Shown: positions 47,613 to 59,104, counted from the first letter of the stretch. The stretch is DNA of 64,000 nucleotides from Ceratothoa steindachneri (GCA_963969495.1 OZ018320.1:75614162-75678161); one strand, 5' to 3'. Numbers and translations are program-made. The notes: generated by a model from the letters alone, not told the origin.

Positions 47613-48652
47613 GACTTAGTGGAATTATTATGACAATCGCCCATATCAATTAAGAAAATGGGGTTGCAAGATGGACCTTAAGATTATCCTTCTTCAAATA
47701 AAGGAAACATACTAATTCACAATAATCTGATTCTCTTCTCCTATTTTCACTCGATTATTTTGACCTCGAATGTCTATTCCACCTTCCTATGGATTCGGTT
47801 GGTTATTATACATACACCGCTGTGTACACGTGTTACATATAATCAGGAGCGTATAGCAAAAATAAACAAGAAAATGTGTATGGGTCTCTTCCGATGTGTA
47901 TTTTAGACGAGTGAGAGAGACAGTTTCGGGCTCAATGTGAGCAATAAAGGAAGTAAAAGAGGACATTTGAGGGATGGGTGAATAAATGTGAGAGGATCAC
48001 GTAAGAATAATGCGTATATGTATGTGTGTGGATAAGGAGGTATGAAAGGACAGCAATACACACAAACCTATTCGAATACGAGGCTATTCCCTTTGCGAGT
48101 TGTGAGTGTGCATGAATTAATTTCCGATGTATATGATGACTTCGCCTTCCTGGAGAGTAATAGCTGTAAATGTGTAGTAAATGGCAAAAATCCGTGATCA
48201 TTCATTGACATAATTACCTCATTTAACCAATTACTCCCATTGTCTTAGATAATTAATTAATTAGACCTCAGTACATGTCAAAATGAGAGATGCGGAAGCG
48301 TTGAAAAGAAAATCAGAGCGCACAGTAGAGGACAGAAGTCATTCTGGATGGGAGCAAAAGATGGGAGAAATGAAATAAATAAAAGTTGAAATGTAGAAAA
48401 AAACGGATAATTGGATGAAAAAATGTGAATGAATGAACTCTTGACAAAGATAACGAGTTCAAAGGAATCAATAGGCAAGAAAAAATCTATAGGAATCGAA
48501 TTACAAAAACAAGGACCAGCAAAGACCCTAAGGTCCGCTTAAGGCCAGTCCGCTTACAGACGGTGTTAAACTACCACTATCTGATGTTACTGTATGTCAA
48601 AGTATGGCCAAGTGTACGGGAATAGGCTAGGCAAGGCGACAACTGTTATTGA
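47613..48652. other. Unassigned interval
   Basis: No gene recognised. Confidence 0.45.
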
Positions 48653-49700
48653 TCTAAGAGTGCGATTTTAATAGATAGCGGCAGTTGCGTGACCAAGGAA
48701 TGTACCAAATACAACGACAAAAATAGATTTTTAATACACACTAAATAAAAGGCACAACAATAAATATGGATATATATGGGTACACGAATAAGACGCAATT
48801 AGGTTCCGAATGCTAATTAGGTAACCTGAGTTATTGAATGGTTATAATGGGAGGTTTAGGGTAGTGAGGGATTTAGTTTTTTTGAACCTCTGGAGTAAAG
48901 CTGGGCAAACTTGGCGGAGGTCTCAGTGACCTTGATTACTCACGGGCAATAGCCACAAACCAGTAGCGGGTGGGGCTACTTTCTCGAAATTGTGTTTTAC
49001 GAGCTATTGGGCCTCTTGTCCTTAAGAGGTTACCGGTCGAACTTCGAAAGGGAAAGGGGGTGAGATGAATGACTTCTCCACACTCGGCTCGAACGAGCTA
49101 ACGGGCCTCTTGTCCTCAAAAAGTCACCAGAATAATTTTGGAGGATGGCTTCTCCAATCCTTGATCCGAAGGCGGTTGAGAAAGGCTGACGTTGTCTCAC
49201 GAGACTCTTCTCCCTGACCCGAAGATACGGGTGTGATGTCCAGATCTTCCATGGCTTGCGACCGTCACTCACACTTCTCGGGAGAGAGCTTCGTTGAATT
49301 GAACTCCTTTCGGGGAAGTGTCGTCTAACCAAATCTGTCTGTAATCTTGGAGAGAGTGCATATATACCCGGAGTTCTCCAAAACAGGGAGAGAGATTGAG
49401 ACCTTCTCAAACCCTCGATATCTGCCGTGAGAACCAAGCGTCTCTTTGCGAGAAGGCGTAAGAGGCAGTGATCAGCAGGCCAGACGGGCGAACAGCGGCT
49501 GGAGCCATAAAAGCTGTTCGCGGCGAACCTACAAAAATAGATGGGAAATCTCCTGACCCGAGGAGCGGGGGGGAGGGAGATTGAAACGGCGGGGAGGTAG
49601 CCTCAATTTCAGCGTCATGCCTCAAGGTGAATTTTGCGGAGACCTGGCGGCAAGTCCAAAAAGGATGAAGTCGGAGGGGAGGCAGGGGTGAGTATGAGCT
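48653..49700 (-). other. Possible solo LTR-like block
   Basis: On the minus strand: GGGTATATATGCACTCTC (TATA-like, about 49372-49355), then about 700 bases to an AT-rich part with CGCACTCTTAGATC at 48664-48651. The layout parallels 44885-46100, although sequence similarity between the two is weak outside the end motif. Confidence 0.27.
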
Positions 49701-50159
49701 TGCTTTCTCTCCAGAAATAATATTTTAGTAGGTGAGGAAATAATATTATTCTATGGGATACTTTTACAGTGTATTATGATATTTTTCTTAACATGCTGTT
49801 TTTTTTTAACAATTCCAATTCTACGGTACACACTTATCTACATGTATACCCTTTGACATGCAAGTTCAGTTAACCCTCAAATCAACAAACACGCTTCTCC
49901 GAACCAGTGGGGAGGGGGAATAGGACAGTATTCTCTTCTCTCGCAGTCTTCACCTGCTAGTGGTAAAAGTATTATACGTATAGGACAGACAAAAAAGAAG
50001 ATGGAATTCACATTCACTCCATGCCATGCAGGGGGGCGTCGCTGGCATCTATTTATTGCTCATTTCATTTTAGATCCTAGCTATTTATTATGTATGACGT
50101 TTTCATCTATGCTCCTACTACGTTATATTTACACTATTGAAGTACGCAAGTCTGTTTTT
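49701..50159. other. Unassigned interval
   Basis: No gene recognised. Confidence 0.45.
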
Positions 50160-51220
50160 GAACATATTAACTGACCTGCGTTCTACTTACTACACTGTGG
50201 GGCAGGCTATTCCACGTTTGCATGATCCTAAATGTGAAATAATTTTGAGTTATAGTAGAGTTAAAACGCTTTTTCACTAATATAAAACCATTTTGGCGTC
50301 TATTGGCCCTTTCGTCATCTCGAATAATAACCTGTAATTAATATTAGCAAATCCTCTTAAGATTTTGAATACCTCAAACAACTGTCCAAGTAGTCGTTTA
50401 CTTTCAAGGGATAGTAGGTTTAATGAGCGGAGTCTATCTTAGTACGGTTTGTTTCGGATTCCAGGAACTAGTTTAGTAGCCCTACGTTGCACTTTTGTAG
50501 GTAGGGAGCCCAAAATCGAACCGCATATTCGAAGTGTGGGCGCACGAGCGCTTTGTATAATGGCAAGATTATATCTTTCGATTTCAAAGTAAAATTCTGA
50601 TCAATATATCCTAGGGTTCAGTTTGCTTTTTTACAAGATTCTGCGCACTGTTTCGATACTTTAAGGTCCTCCGAGATTAAAATATCCAGGTCTTTTTCAA
50701 AGTTAACGGGGTCAATGATTTGGCCTTTCATATGGTATTTTATGTTTGAGTTATGATATCCTAAATGCATGACCTTGCATTTACCTATGTTGAAGCCTAT
50801 CTTCCATTTATCCGTGCATTCGACAATTTTATTAAGATCTCTTTGCATTTGCTCTGTATCGGATCTCGAAAGCGCTCGACTTCCCAGCTTCGTGTCATCT
50901 GCAAATTTAGAGATTCTACTAATCATTCCATTATCCAAGTAGTTAATGTAACAATAAATATAATGGGCCCAGGACTAATCTCTGTGGGACCCCGCTGGTG
51001 ACTGGGGCCCACTCTGAGCACGCCTCATTTACAACAACCCACTGTGAATGGTTTAAGAGCTAGTTCTTGATCCATTTAAGTATGTTACCCCTCACTCCAA
51101 TCGCTCTAATTTCCAACAATAGCCTTTCGTGTGGGACTGTATTAAAAGCATTTTTAAAGGTTAAGGTAAATTATATCAGCCGCTTTAGTTTTATCGTAGA
51201 TGAAAATGACGTTATGAAAA
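50160..51220 (-). pseudogene. CR1/L2-like LINE reverse transcriptase remnant
   Basis: Minus-strand pieces: FNTVPHERLLLEIRAIGVRG and NILKWIKN (51145-51055, after motif A), WAPVTSGVPQRLVLGPLYL (motif B, with the usual Gly-Ser changed), then in another frame ISRISKFADDTKLGSRAL (50920-50870; catalytic FADD intact). Next are WKIGFNIGKCKVMHLG, KGQIIDPVNFEKDLDILISE, and after 50618 LKSKDIILPLYKALVRPHFE and VRFWAPYLQKCNV. The order matches the palm and thumb of CR1/L2-like RTs. Shifts and stops occur throughout; N-terminus and endonuclease are absent. Confidence 0.8.
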
Positions 51221-51404
51221 TTTTTGAGTAAACTGGTTAGGCACGAGCATCCATGTCGTAATCCATGCTGGGTGTCTGATTAAATTTTTCGCCCCGAGAT
51301 GACTCACCAATCTAGATATCTTTAATTATCTGGGTGTCTACGGTTAATTATTTGCCTGGGGATGACTCGCTAATCTATCTCCAATTATCTCTAATTATCG
51401 ATTC

Positions 51405-51840
51405 CAAACTTGTAGAGATAAAGCCATAAGAATGGTATATATATGCAACAGGAAAAAAAGACTCGAAGGATAAAGACAGGGGAATGGTTTTCGTGAGTAA
51501 AAGAAAAAGTGTCGAAGGAGAAAACCATAGGAATGGTTTCCCTGTGAAAAAGAAGATAACCTCGAAGGAGAAAGCCATAGTAATGGTAATCATGTGCAAA
51601 ATGAGAAAACCTAAAGGAGAAAGCTAAACGAAAGGTTTTCTTCTCCTAAATAAGAAAATCTTGAAGGAGAAAGCGATAGAAATGTCATCCATGTGCGAAA
51701 GAAGAAAATCTCGAAGGAGAAAGGGATAAAAATGTTTTTTATGTGCGAAAGAAAAACCTTCTAAGTAGAAAGCCATAGGAATGGCGTTAATCTGCGAGAG
51801 AAGTAAACCTTGAAGGAGAAAGCCATAGGAATGGTTTTCG
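51405..51840. repeat. Minisatellite, about 51-base unit
   Basis: About nine copies with the core GAAGGAGAAAGCCATAGGAATGG spaced 48-52 bases, joined by TGTGCGAAAGAAGAAAA-like sequence. Confidence 0.92.
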
Positions 51841-51844
51841 TCTA

Positions 51845-52120
51845 TTTAGTTATGGTCGCTCATAACTAATGGTCATTCACGCGTACGCGTGCGTAAACTA
51901 CCGGGCGCACGATTTGAAAGGTTTACTCATTGTAAGTATAATATATGATATAATATGATAGGGAGAGTGCGCAACTCTTCTGATTTTGCCTTCACCGCAC
52001 AAATAATAATAAACAAGTAAGGATATCTTTGTGCTACAATATAATAATTTTAAAGAATATGCATCCGTATTTATTTGCGACAGGTCTTTTTATCGCGGGC
52101 ATCGCCGGGTACCAATGTTA
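51845..52120 (+). mobile_element. Dispersed repeat with a Helitron-like 3' end, copy 2
   Basis: Homologous to 15424-15697. The end reads ATCGCGGGCATCGCCGGGTACCAATGTTAT, keeping the hairpin-like GC block but not CTAG. Confidence 0.5.
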
Positions 52121-52199
52121 TTTAAATATAAAAAAGCAACAATCTATCCGTATCTGTTGCCACTTTAACACAAGAGTTTCGACACGGACAATCACGCTC

Positions 52200-52640
52200 T
52201 CGTTCTCTCACTTTGTTTATCCTAACTGCATCCCACACATCCGCTCTTCGACTCATTCAACTTGTTCCAAACTTTACAGTTGTGTTCTTCGTCCATGACG
52301 TTTCTCTCCTGCAACCCCGATGCTCCCACAGCTCCACTGCTTACCCAATCAATCAAAAATCATTTTCAAGGTCCTCCCACGTACATACACGATCTTGAAC
52401 AACGCTGCACACTCTTTTTCCTCACTGAGCCTATCCCGGCTCCTGACAGCCTTGCATTCAGGATCTGGTACCTTAATGTTGGTTCCTCGCATTGGTCTGT
52501 GTTGCTTGGGTGATCATGCTTACTCGATATTTTCTTCTAGAGTGTGGAATGAACTGCCTTTTGAAATACGCTCATCGCCCTCTCTGGATGCTTTCAAGAG
52601 TATCTTGAAGACCTACCACTGTTCTCAAGCCTTTTCTTAG
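52200..52640 (+). pseudogene. CR1/L2-like LINE, C-terminal remnant
   Basis: Plus strand: ALRLIQLVPNFTVVFF, LLQP, then LHCLPNQSKIIFKVLPRTYT and ILNNAAHSFSSLSLSRLL. After a shift LLVPR, GDHAYSIFSSRVWNELPFEI and RSSPSLDAFKSILKT follow, ending at a stop at 52638. The family pattern is LHWLP-R-IFK-L-TYK-LN, then GDRAFS-AP-LWN-LP--IR, then FK--LKT. It corresponds to the last 140 residues of such LINEs and differs in sequence from the remnant at 43.1 kb. It is bounded on the left by the Helitron-like repeat and on the right by a minisatellite. Confidence 0.75.
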
Positions 52641-52679
52641 TTGGTAGAGAGGAGCTCTGGCATTGCACCATGTGATTAC

Positions 52680-53040
52680 TATTTATTTAAGTGATTCTCA
52701 CATTACCTAAATGACATTTATTTAATTCATTGCCACATTACCTAAATTACATTTATTTAAGTCATTACTACATACGTAATAGCCATCTATTTAAGTCATT
52801 AACACATCAACGAAATGGCATTTATTTAAGTCATTACCACATTGCCTAAATGACATTTATTGAAGTTATTGTAGCATTAATAATAGCATTTATTTAAGTC
52901 ATTACCAGATTACTTAAATTCCATTTATTGAAGTCATTGCTACATTACTAAAATGGCATGTATTTAAGTCATTAGCATTACTGAAGTTACATGTATTTAA
53001 ATCATTAGCATTACTTAAATGGCATTTATTTAAGTCATAT
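52680..53040. repeat. Minisatellite, about 35-base unit
   Basis: About ten copies of CATTTATTTAAGTCATTACC, ACATTACCTAAATGA. Confidence 0.93.
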
Positions 53041-53376
53041 ATTTGATCAAAGCCTAATGAATTCTTCAATAAAGTTGTCCACTGCATAATTAAACGATGA
53101 GAGAGCAATGCCAATAACCAATAAGGATGAAAACTACTTTGCTGAAATTATTTTTAGATTAAAAGTGATTTTACTTTCCTTATAAAAAAAACGACATAAA
53201 TTTTAATATAATGGTTGAGGGTTTAAAAAAATTAAGGTGGTATTATTGTAAAGATAAATAAAAAAATCTATGAATTTTACTTCAATTCATATGTGTTAAT
53301 GCAAGGTCTTTTTAACAAAATAAGCAATTTAGGATAATTTTATTTTTATAAATCAAGTGTTTCTGGGCCATCCGAT

Positions 53377-53736
53377 ATGAAAGTCATTTCCTTAACATGC
53401 GTTATTTTATTCTTTCCGACCCAACGAACATTCACTGTTTGCTCTCGTCACGCTAAAGCCAATGCAGAACTTGCTTCCAATGCTTGCAATGTAGAACTTG
53501 CTTTCAATTCAGAACTTGCTTTAAATTCAGAACTTGCTTCCAATGTAGTACTTGCTTCCAATGTAGTACTTGCTTCCAATGCAGTACTTGCTGTTATCTC
53601 TCTGGGACACCCCCCCTCCCCCCTTAATTACATCGCGTCGAATTCCTCCTACTGGCACTTATTCATTTACCGACTCTGCAACTTGTCGAGGATCTTTTCC
53701 ACCCGGGGGTCCTTGCCCTCCCCATTGAAATTATAA
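53377..53736 (+). CDS. Hypothetical 119-codon frame with hexapeptide repeats
   Basis: Starts MKVISLTCVILFFPTQ, which looks like a short signal peptide, then a region with repeated ELASN/VLASN-type units (LASNVV, LASNVV, LASNAV) made by an 18-base tandem repeat at about 53465-53590. The end is Pro- and Ser-containing. No known family. The open frame could be chance: a repeat of length divisible by three stays open once one unit is open. No promoter, splice or polyadenylation signal supports expression. Treat it as a candidate only. Confidence 0.2.
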   Translation: MKVISLTCVILFFPTQRTFTVCSRHAKANAELASNACNVELAFNSELALNSELASNVVLASNVVLASNAVLAVISLGHPPSPLNYIASNSSYWHLFIYRLCNLSRIFSTRGSLPSPLKL

Positions 53737-54371
53737 TGGGGATCCTTAGGTCTAAAACCTTACTCCCTACCCAAGCGCTTCTCTCGGTTTATCCATACGT
53801 GTGGAGATGGCCGGATGTTTTGACATTCCGAGGAGAATGAAGAAAGTTTCTCCTAGAACGGGTCGAAGATTCACAATGTCCACACTTTCCGTTTTCTCGC
53901 CGGCGCGAAAGTGGGAATAACATATTATTTCTTTCATTACGAAACAATACGGGAAATGGCGCGTTATTTTTGCTCTAAAAATTGAAGAAAGGAGAAACGG
54001 GAAGCAGATAAGTGAGTCGCTGCAGGTCAAAACACACCCGCAATATTATTACATATGATTCCAATTCAAATTTTTAAAAATAACAAGAAAAATGATATAA
54101 ATAATTACGCTTTTATTAAGTTGAAATGGTACGAAAGTTATAAAAGGTTTTTTTTTTTAAGTATTTTGTTATCATAATTCTCATATTCCAAAGAGTGGGA
54201 TAGCGACAAGACGAATAATCATGAACGCACATGAACGTATTATTCATTCACTATTTCTTGTACTGCTTCCACATGAGCCAAAGTGAGAAAGAATTTGTAC
54301 TCTTACTCCCAGCTCTTTCTATTTAGCTCCCACATCTCTCATCTATATATCGCCATTCGATCATATACAGC
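53737..54371. other. Unassigned interval
   Basis: No gene recognised. Confidence 0.45.
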
Positions 54372-54375
54372 ATTA

Positions 54376-55850
54376 GCCAAAATTATGGTGTAAGTATGAA
54401 AAAGTGAAGAATATGATTGAAGCTCATTTATTTCACACTTGACAGAATACAAATAAACATTTTTGCGTACATTCTATCAATGATTAATATTTGATGTGTT
54501 CTTTTGTTTTTATAACCGCTTTTATGCGTGTTGGTTTCCTTGAGACTGAGTTGGCACAGGTGGTTGACTCAATTTTCTGCCACTTTTCATGAATTTGGCT
54601 GTTAATTCACTTTTTAGGAACATTTGTGCACCCTCACTCTTGTGCCCAAGTGTGGCCACATATGTTCAATGGAATTGAGGTCTGGAGATTGAGGAGGCCA
54701 TTCCATCAGCGTCCACCCCTTTGTTTTGAGACCAACCCTTTGAAACTCTAAATGTGAGGCATGGAGCATTGTCTTGGTCGAAGATTACACCAGCTGGTAT
54801 GCCATCATTGAAAATTTACCTAAGGAAGGTTGATAAACCTGGTCTAACATGCTGGTGTAAGTGTTGGAATCCATTCTGCCCTCACAGGTGAACAACAATC
54901 CTGGACCTGAAGACCACATGCTGCCCCAAACCATTACATTGTCACCTCCAAATTTGACTGTTGGGACAACATATCTCGAATCATAAGCTTCCCTAACTCT
55001 TCGATGAACATAAGCAGCTCCAGGAGTTCCAAAGATCTAAAGAGAAATACAAATTTTACTGATTACTTTTGGTATCCAATAAAAATGTGTGCAAGTGTAA
55101 TAAATTGGTAGAAACAAATGTGGAGATTCTACCTCAAAGTTGCTTTCATCAGACCAAACAATTTTAGCTTAAAAATTATCAGCCCGATCTTCATGCTCTT
55201 TTTCCCAAGACAATCGCTTCTTTTTGTTCACCTGAGACAGCCACGGTTTCTTTCTAGCATTACATCCTCTAAGCCCAGCTTCTAATAACCTTCTTCTCAC
55301 TGTGCATTTTGATATCTCTTTGTTGTTGCTACATTAAAAAAGGATTTTTCCTATCGTTCAGAGAGGTCCTTTTCAGCAACCTCTCTTCCCTCTGAGTTGT
55401 ACACCTTTTTCGACCTTGACCATCATGGTTTTTGAAAGAATTGGTTTCATTGTACCTTTTAATGGTTGTTTGGACAATGTTTCTCGAGCATTTCAATCTT
55501 CTTGCAATTTCAACAATGAAATGATTTGAGTCTCTGAGCTTCAGGAATCTGTTTCTTCGGAGACAATTTTAACAAAAAATTATCACATGTAAGTTAACAA
55601 TATGATTATCACTGAAAAAATAGGAATATAAGTTAGTATCACACACTGAATGGCAGAACGTTGCCCCAACCACTTGTGCACATTATGCAAAAACGCATTA
55701 AAGCGGTTATAAAAGCAAAAGGAGGACACATCAAATATTAATTATTGATAGAATTTACGCAAAAATGTTTATTTGTATTATGTCATATATGAAATAAATG
55801 AGCTTTAATCATATTCTTCACTTTTTCATACCTGCCCCATAATTTGGGCC
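54376..55850 (-). mobile_element. Tc1-like transposon with 150-base terminal inverted repeats
   Basis: About 1.48 kb. 54376-54530 pairs with the reverse complement of about 55695-55850: GCCAAAATTATGG against GGCCCAAATTATGG at the tips, then TATGAAAAAGTGAAGAATATGATT and so on to TTTATAACCGCTTT. TA precedes the left tip (54374-54375); the right flank is less clear. Confidence 0.88.
54560..55560 (-). pseudogene. Tc1-like transposase (DD34/35E type) with an intron
   Basis: Minus-strand order: RNRFLKLRDSNHFIVEIARR and LKCSRNIVQTTIKRYNETNS (paired-type helix-turn-helix), GQGRKRCTTQREERLLKR, VRRRLLEAGLRGCNARKKPW, KKRLSWEKEHEDRADNF, a stop, then KIVWSDESNFE (first Asp). At 55132-55037 an intron of 96 bases (GT...CTTTAG, with in-frame stops) splits the frame. 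The next exon reads IFGTPGAAYVHRRVREAYDS, then GGDNVMVWGSMWSSGPG, FDQDNAPC (second Asp) and, after a shift, MEWPPQSPDLNSIEHMW (Glu). A few stops and one shift inactivate it. Tc1 and Tc3 of nematodes also have small introns. Confidence 0.82.
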
Positions 55851-55854
55851 AAGG

Positions 55855-56702
55855 ATCTATATACCAACCTTTCAAATTATTTGTGGTTTGAGGCGGACCT
55901 CCCCCCGACGCCGGAGTTTGCTTCCTGCTTGTTGCCTTTTTAAAATTTTATTGATGTTTTTTTGTTGTTTTTTTTGCATCTTATTTTAAAGTAGCCTAGT
56001 ACTAGGCAGTGTTGAATACGGTGACTATTGCCCAAGTAGGCAGTCGCCAGATGAGCTGTTTAAAAAAAAAAAGGTTTGTGGTTTAATTAAGTCCCTGAGC
56101 GAGCCAGGATTGCTTTAGGGGACCTGAGTATATTTTTTTTCTTTGTTTATAGTTTATTGATGTTTATTATTATTTTTAGTTTTGTTTTCTGCTCATTTTT
56201 TAAATAAAATAAAGATAGCATTAGTAATTTCGGCAGTGCCCCTTTTGGTGGCCGCTAAAAGTGATCTTAAAGTGTGGGGTCTTTTTGTTTCTTTTAAATT
56301 ATAAAATGAAAAATAAATCCTATATACTCCTATGACAGTTCGATAACCCCTACGTCCTAAGGCTGCCTTTCACTCTTCGACCAAACCTACCATGATTCAA
56401 AGCTTTTCCATTCTATAAACGTACGACTTCTTTGTCTATCATCATCCATTCTTTATTGTGAGAAGCACCTTAACATCCCGTTGTACAACATTCGTCAACA
56501 CGAGTGAATAAAAGTGATGCTAGATGTGCAACTATTATGTTTCGACTACAGGATCAGTTTCGTGGCTTTCCCCTCATCTTTGTCTGTACATTTTTTTTTT
56601 ACACATAAATACATTCATGTTTGTCGGGGTCCGGTCAAGATTGGAGGGCAGTTTCACCAGACTATTTATCACTGAAAATTATTCTAGGGTGTTATTAGGT
56701 TC
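55855..56702. other. Unassigned interval
   Basis: No gene recognised. An A-run lies at 56061-56071. Confidence 0.45.
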
Positions 56703-56734
56703 TTCTAAAGCAGGGATAAGCAATAATTTTAAGC

Positions 56735-56865
56735 AGCGGGCCACATTGAAGTTTATGTAAAGCTATGCGGGCCACATTAAAGTTTGTGTAAAGCTTTGCG
56801 GGCCACATTGAAGTTTAGCTAAAGCTTCGCGGGCCACATTGAAGCTTATGTAAAGCTTTGTGGGC
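56735..56865. repeat. Subterminal tandem repeat, about 33-base unit
   Basis: Four copies of GCGGGCCACATTGAAGTTTA, TGTAAAGCTTT near the left tip of the hAT element, built on the tip sequence itself. Confidence 0.92.
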
Positions 56866-57104
56866 CGCACTTAAACAGTTATATGCAAATATCGAATACA
56901 TTGAGTTAATTGCGATTACCTGTGTGTATTTGTTTGCAATTACTATATATTCATAGTTATAGTTACACATTAATAACTAAGGATAAATTTTTGCATAGTT
57001 TTGCTTCCCTTTGTAAACTGTTTCCAGACTTATATCAAGAAGGGAACTTACAACTTCACGTGGAATCCGAACCACGATCTACAATTCTACATGTAATCAT
57101 TACC

Positions 57105-57182
57105 CAGAGCCCAGGCGTCTTCCATTCAAGTACTAACCACAGGCAATGTAGCTTAACTTCCGCAAGCGAAAGAGATCGTGTA
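57105..57182 (-). ncRNA. 5S-rRNA-like segment inside the hAT element
   Basis: On the minus strand: GATCTC, then GCGGAAGTTAAGC (57163-57151), then GTGGTTAGTACTTGAATGG, then AAGACGCCTGGG (to 57110). Animal 5S rRNA has GATCTC, CGGAAGTTAAGC and GGTTAGTACTTGGATGGGAGACCGCCTGGG in this order. The match covers the internal Pol III control region (boxes A to C). The 5' third and the end of 5S are missing or too changed. About 30 bases further the minus strand reads GGTTCGGATTCC, close to a tRNA B box. Probably a SINE or pseudogene derivative, not a working 5S gene. Confidence 0.6.
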
Positions 57183-57431
57183 GATAAGGGTAATGAGAAT
57201 AAGTATTTATAAAGTATCGTATTTTTTAAAGAAAACTACTTTATCTACGAATGAAGTATATTTGGAAATGACTGATTAAGAATCTAGGAATTACATAAAA
57301 GAAAATAATGAGATGAGATTTTGGAAAAATGTCTAATAATTATTTTTAAATATTTTTTCGAATTTTGAAATTAAACGCAAACTAAATGAAAAGCATTCGC
57401 GGGCCGCAGTTTGACCACCTCTGTACTAAAG

Positions 57432-59104
57432 CCTAGTTGATAGTCATCTCTTTTGAGTAAAAGTGATAATTTTGGACTTCGGAATTTTGTGATTTATAAA
57501 AATAAAATCTTGAATTTTGTTAACTGTCTAAAGTCACTGGATAAACAAAGGAGTGGAAAGCGAATATATTTGGTTGACAAATGAATGAATTAAAATTAGT
57601 TGATTGATTGATAAAATATTGATTTGTCTTAATAATCGTTATGTACATGAATTTAAGTATGTAAAGATAATGTGGAGGCAGTGAAAATTGTTTTACATGA
57701 TCAAACAATCATAAATAAATAGAAAAATGTTAACTATGGCAAAAAAAAATGAATTGGATATTTTTAAGAAAGAGGGCGGAGTGGGTACTTTGTCAAAAAA
57801 GGGTGTTGCCATCTGTTCTACACAGAAATTAGTTAATAAGCTGATAGGATTCCAATGTTTGTTCGTATGTCTCTTCACGATGCAGGTGTTCCTTCAAATA
57901 CACCTGGGAGCCTTAGGGAACTTTTTGATGGGGTGCGTTTATTCTTTTTACAGATACAAAAATCAATTTCGTCTGCATATGGGTTCTGCATTAATGATGT
58001 ACAATATCTAAGGAGCTTACTTGGAGAGACAAAGTATTTCGCCTGTTATTAAGAGCCGTATGGAAGGAAAGTTTGTGGCTTATCAATTCAGTGTTATAAT
58101 GTAAACAATAGGGAACTGATTATTTTTGCCACAAACACCGTCCTTGAAAGTGAGCCAGATGCAATACTATTTAGTACAGAAGTTGAAGGTACAGACTAAT
58201 TTATTTGTTCATTGTTCCCGTGGTACATAATACAAAGAGGTTAATCAATGCAGTAATGACAATGCAAGGAAAAAATACAGCATGGGATTCCAGTTGGTTG
58301 TTTGAGTATTCTTGAACAAGAGGAAAAGGAACAAACTGAGAAAAAAATGGGGGGGGGGGAGGCAAATAAAGATTAGGACATTCACACGACGTCTTAATCC
58401 AAATGTCTCGGGGGGACGTAAGTAATGGAGTTGGATTGCAAATTCTGTCTCACCTACATCTTTGGATGCTTAGGAGTAATAATGTGTCATTCGATCTGTC
58501 TAAAGTGACCGTGGGTGTAAGAGTAGGTTTGAGTTTGCGAAAATGGGCTTTGAATTATCTCTTGTTCTTTACTAAATGTTAAATGATTGAGTTCTACGCC
58601 CTTGAATGCATATTGATGTAACCTAGACCTTCCCAGTCACCGACACATGATTGTTCTAAGATTTCTTCTACGCCAATCTTTGAGGTGTCATTTGTGAGTC
58701 GGAAGGGGAATATTTTTGCACTGCTAAATAAGTAGGTCTACACTGTCTCTTTTGACTTTTTAAAAGCATTTTCTGCGGTGTCGTCTCAGTGTAAAATTGA
58801 GTAAGGTCGTCTTTTTTTATGCCTTTTAGAGATCTAGCCATTGGGAGAAGGATGATTCCACTGCTTTTCACAAACCGTGTAAAATTTGATCAATTTAAAA
58901 AAAAATGCAATTGTTTTAAAGTCTGGGTAGCCTCATGCGTGTTGCAATCAGTACCCAGGCTCACTATCAAGATGGGCAAATGGCACACAACATTTGGTAT
59001 ACCATTTCTTTTATGACAACTCCTCGATCTTACGACATTTACTACTTTTTAGGTGAGATATTGAAGGTAGTTTGTATTTTTTTTCTTGGGGGGAGGCATA
59101 TTTA
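57432..59104. other. Unassigned interval
   Basis: Overlapping short frames at 57727-58052 have no recognisable domain. No supported gene. Confidence 0.4.

Larger units (their letters stand above)
56711..57423. mobile_element. hAT-type non-autonomous element
   Basis: 713 bases. Left tip CAGGGATAAGCAATAATTTT, then AGCGGGCCACATTGAAG. Right tip, inverted, CAGAGGTGGTCAAACTGCGG, then CCCGCGAATGC. Both resemble CAGGGGTGG...GCGGCCCGC tips common in hAT elements. Flanks TTCTAAAG (56703-56710) and TACTAAAG (57424-57431) form an 8-base target duplication with one mismatch. No transposase. Confidence 0.82.

Noticed and set aside
57105..57182. A functional 5S rRNA gene
   Set aside because: Only the middle of 5S is recognisable, and several conserved bases are changed.
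56910..57212. 100-codon frame inside the hAT element as a gene
   Set aside because: It overlaps the antisense of the 5S-like segment and has no recognisable domain.
57727..58052. Overlapping frames as exons of a host gene
   Set aside because: A possible TTTTTACAG acceptor near 57954 is not enough; no domain or second splice site was found.
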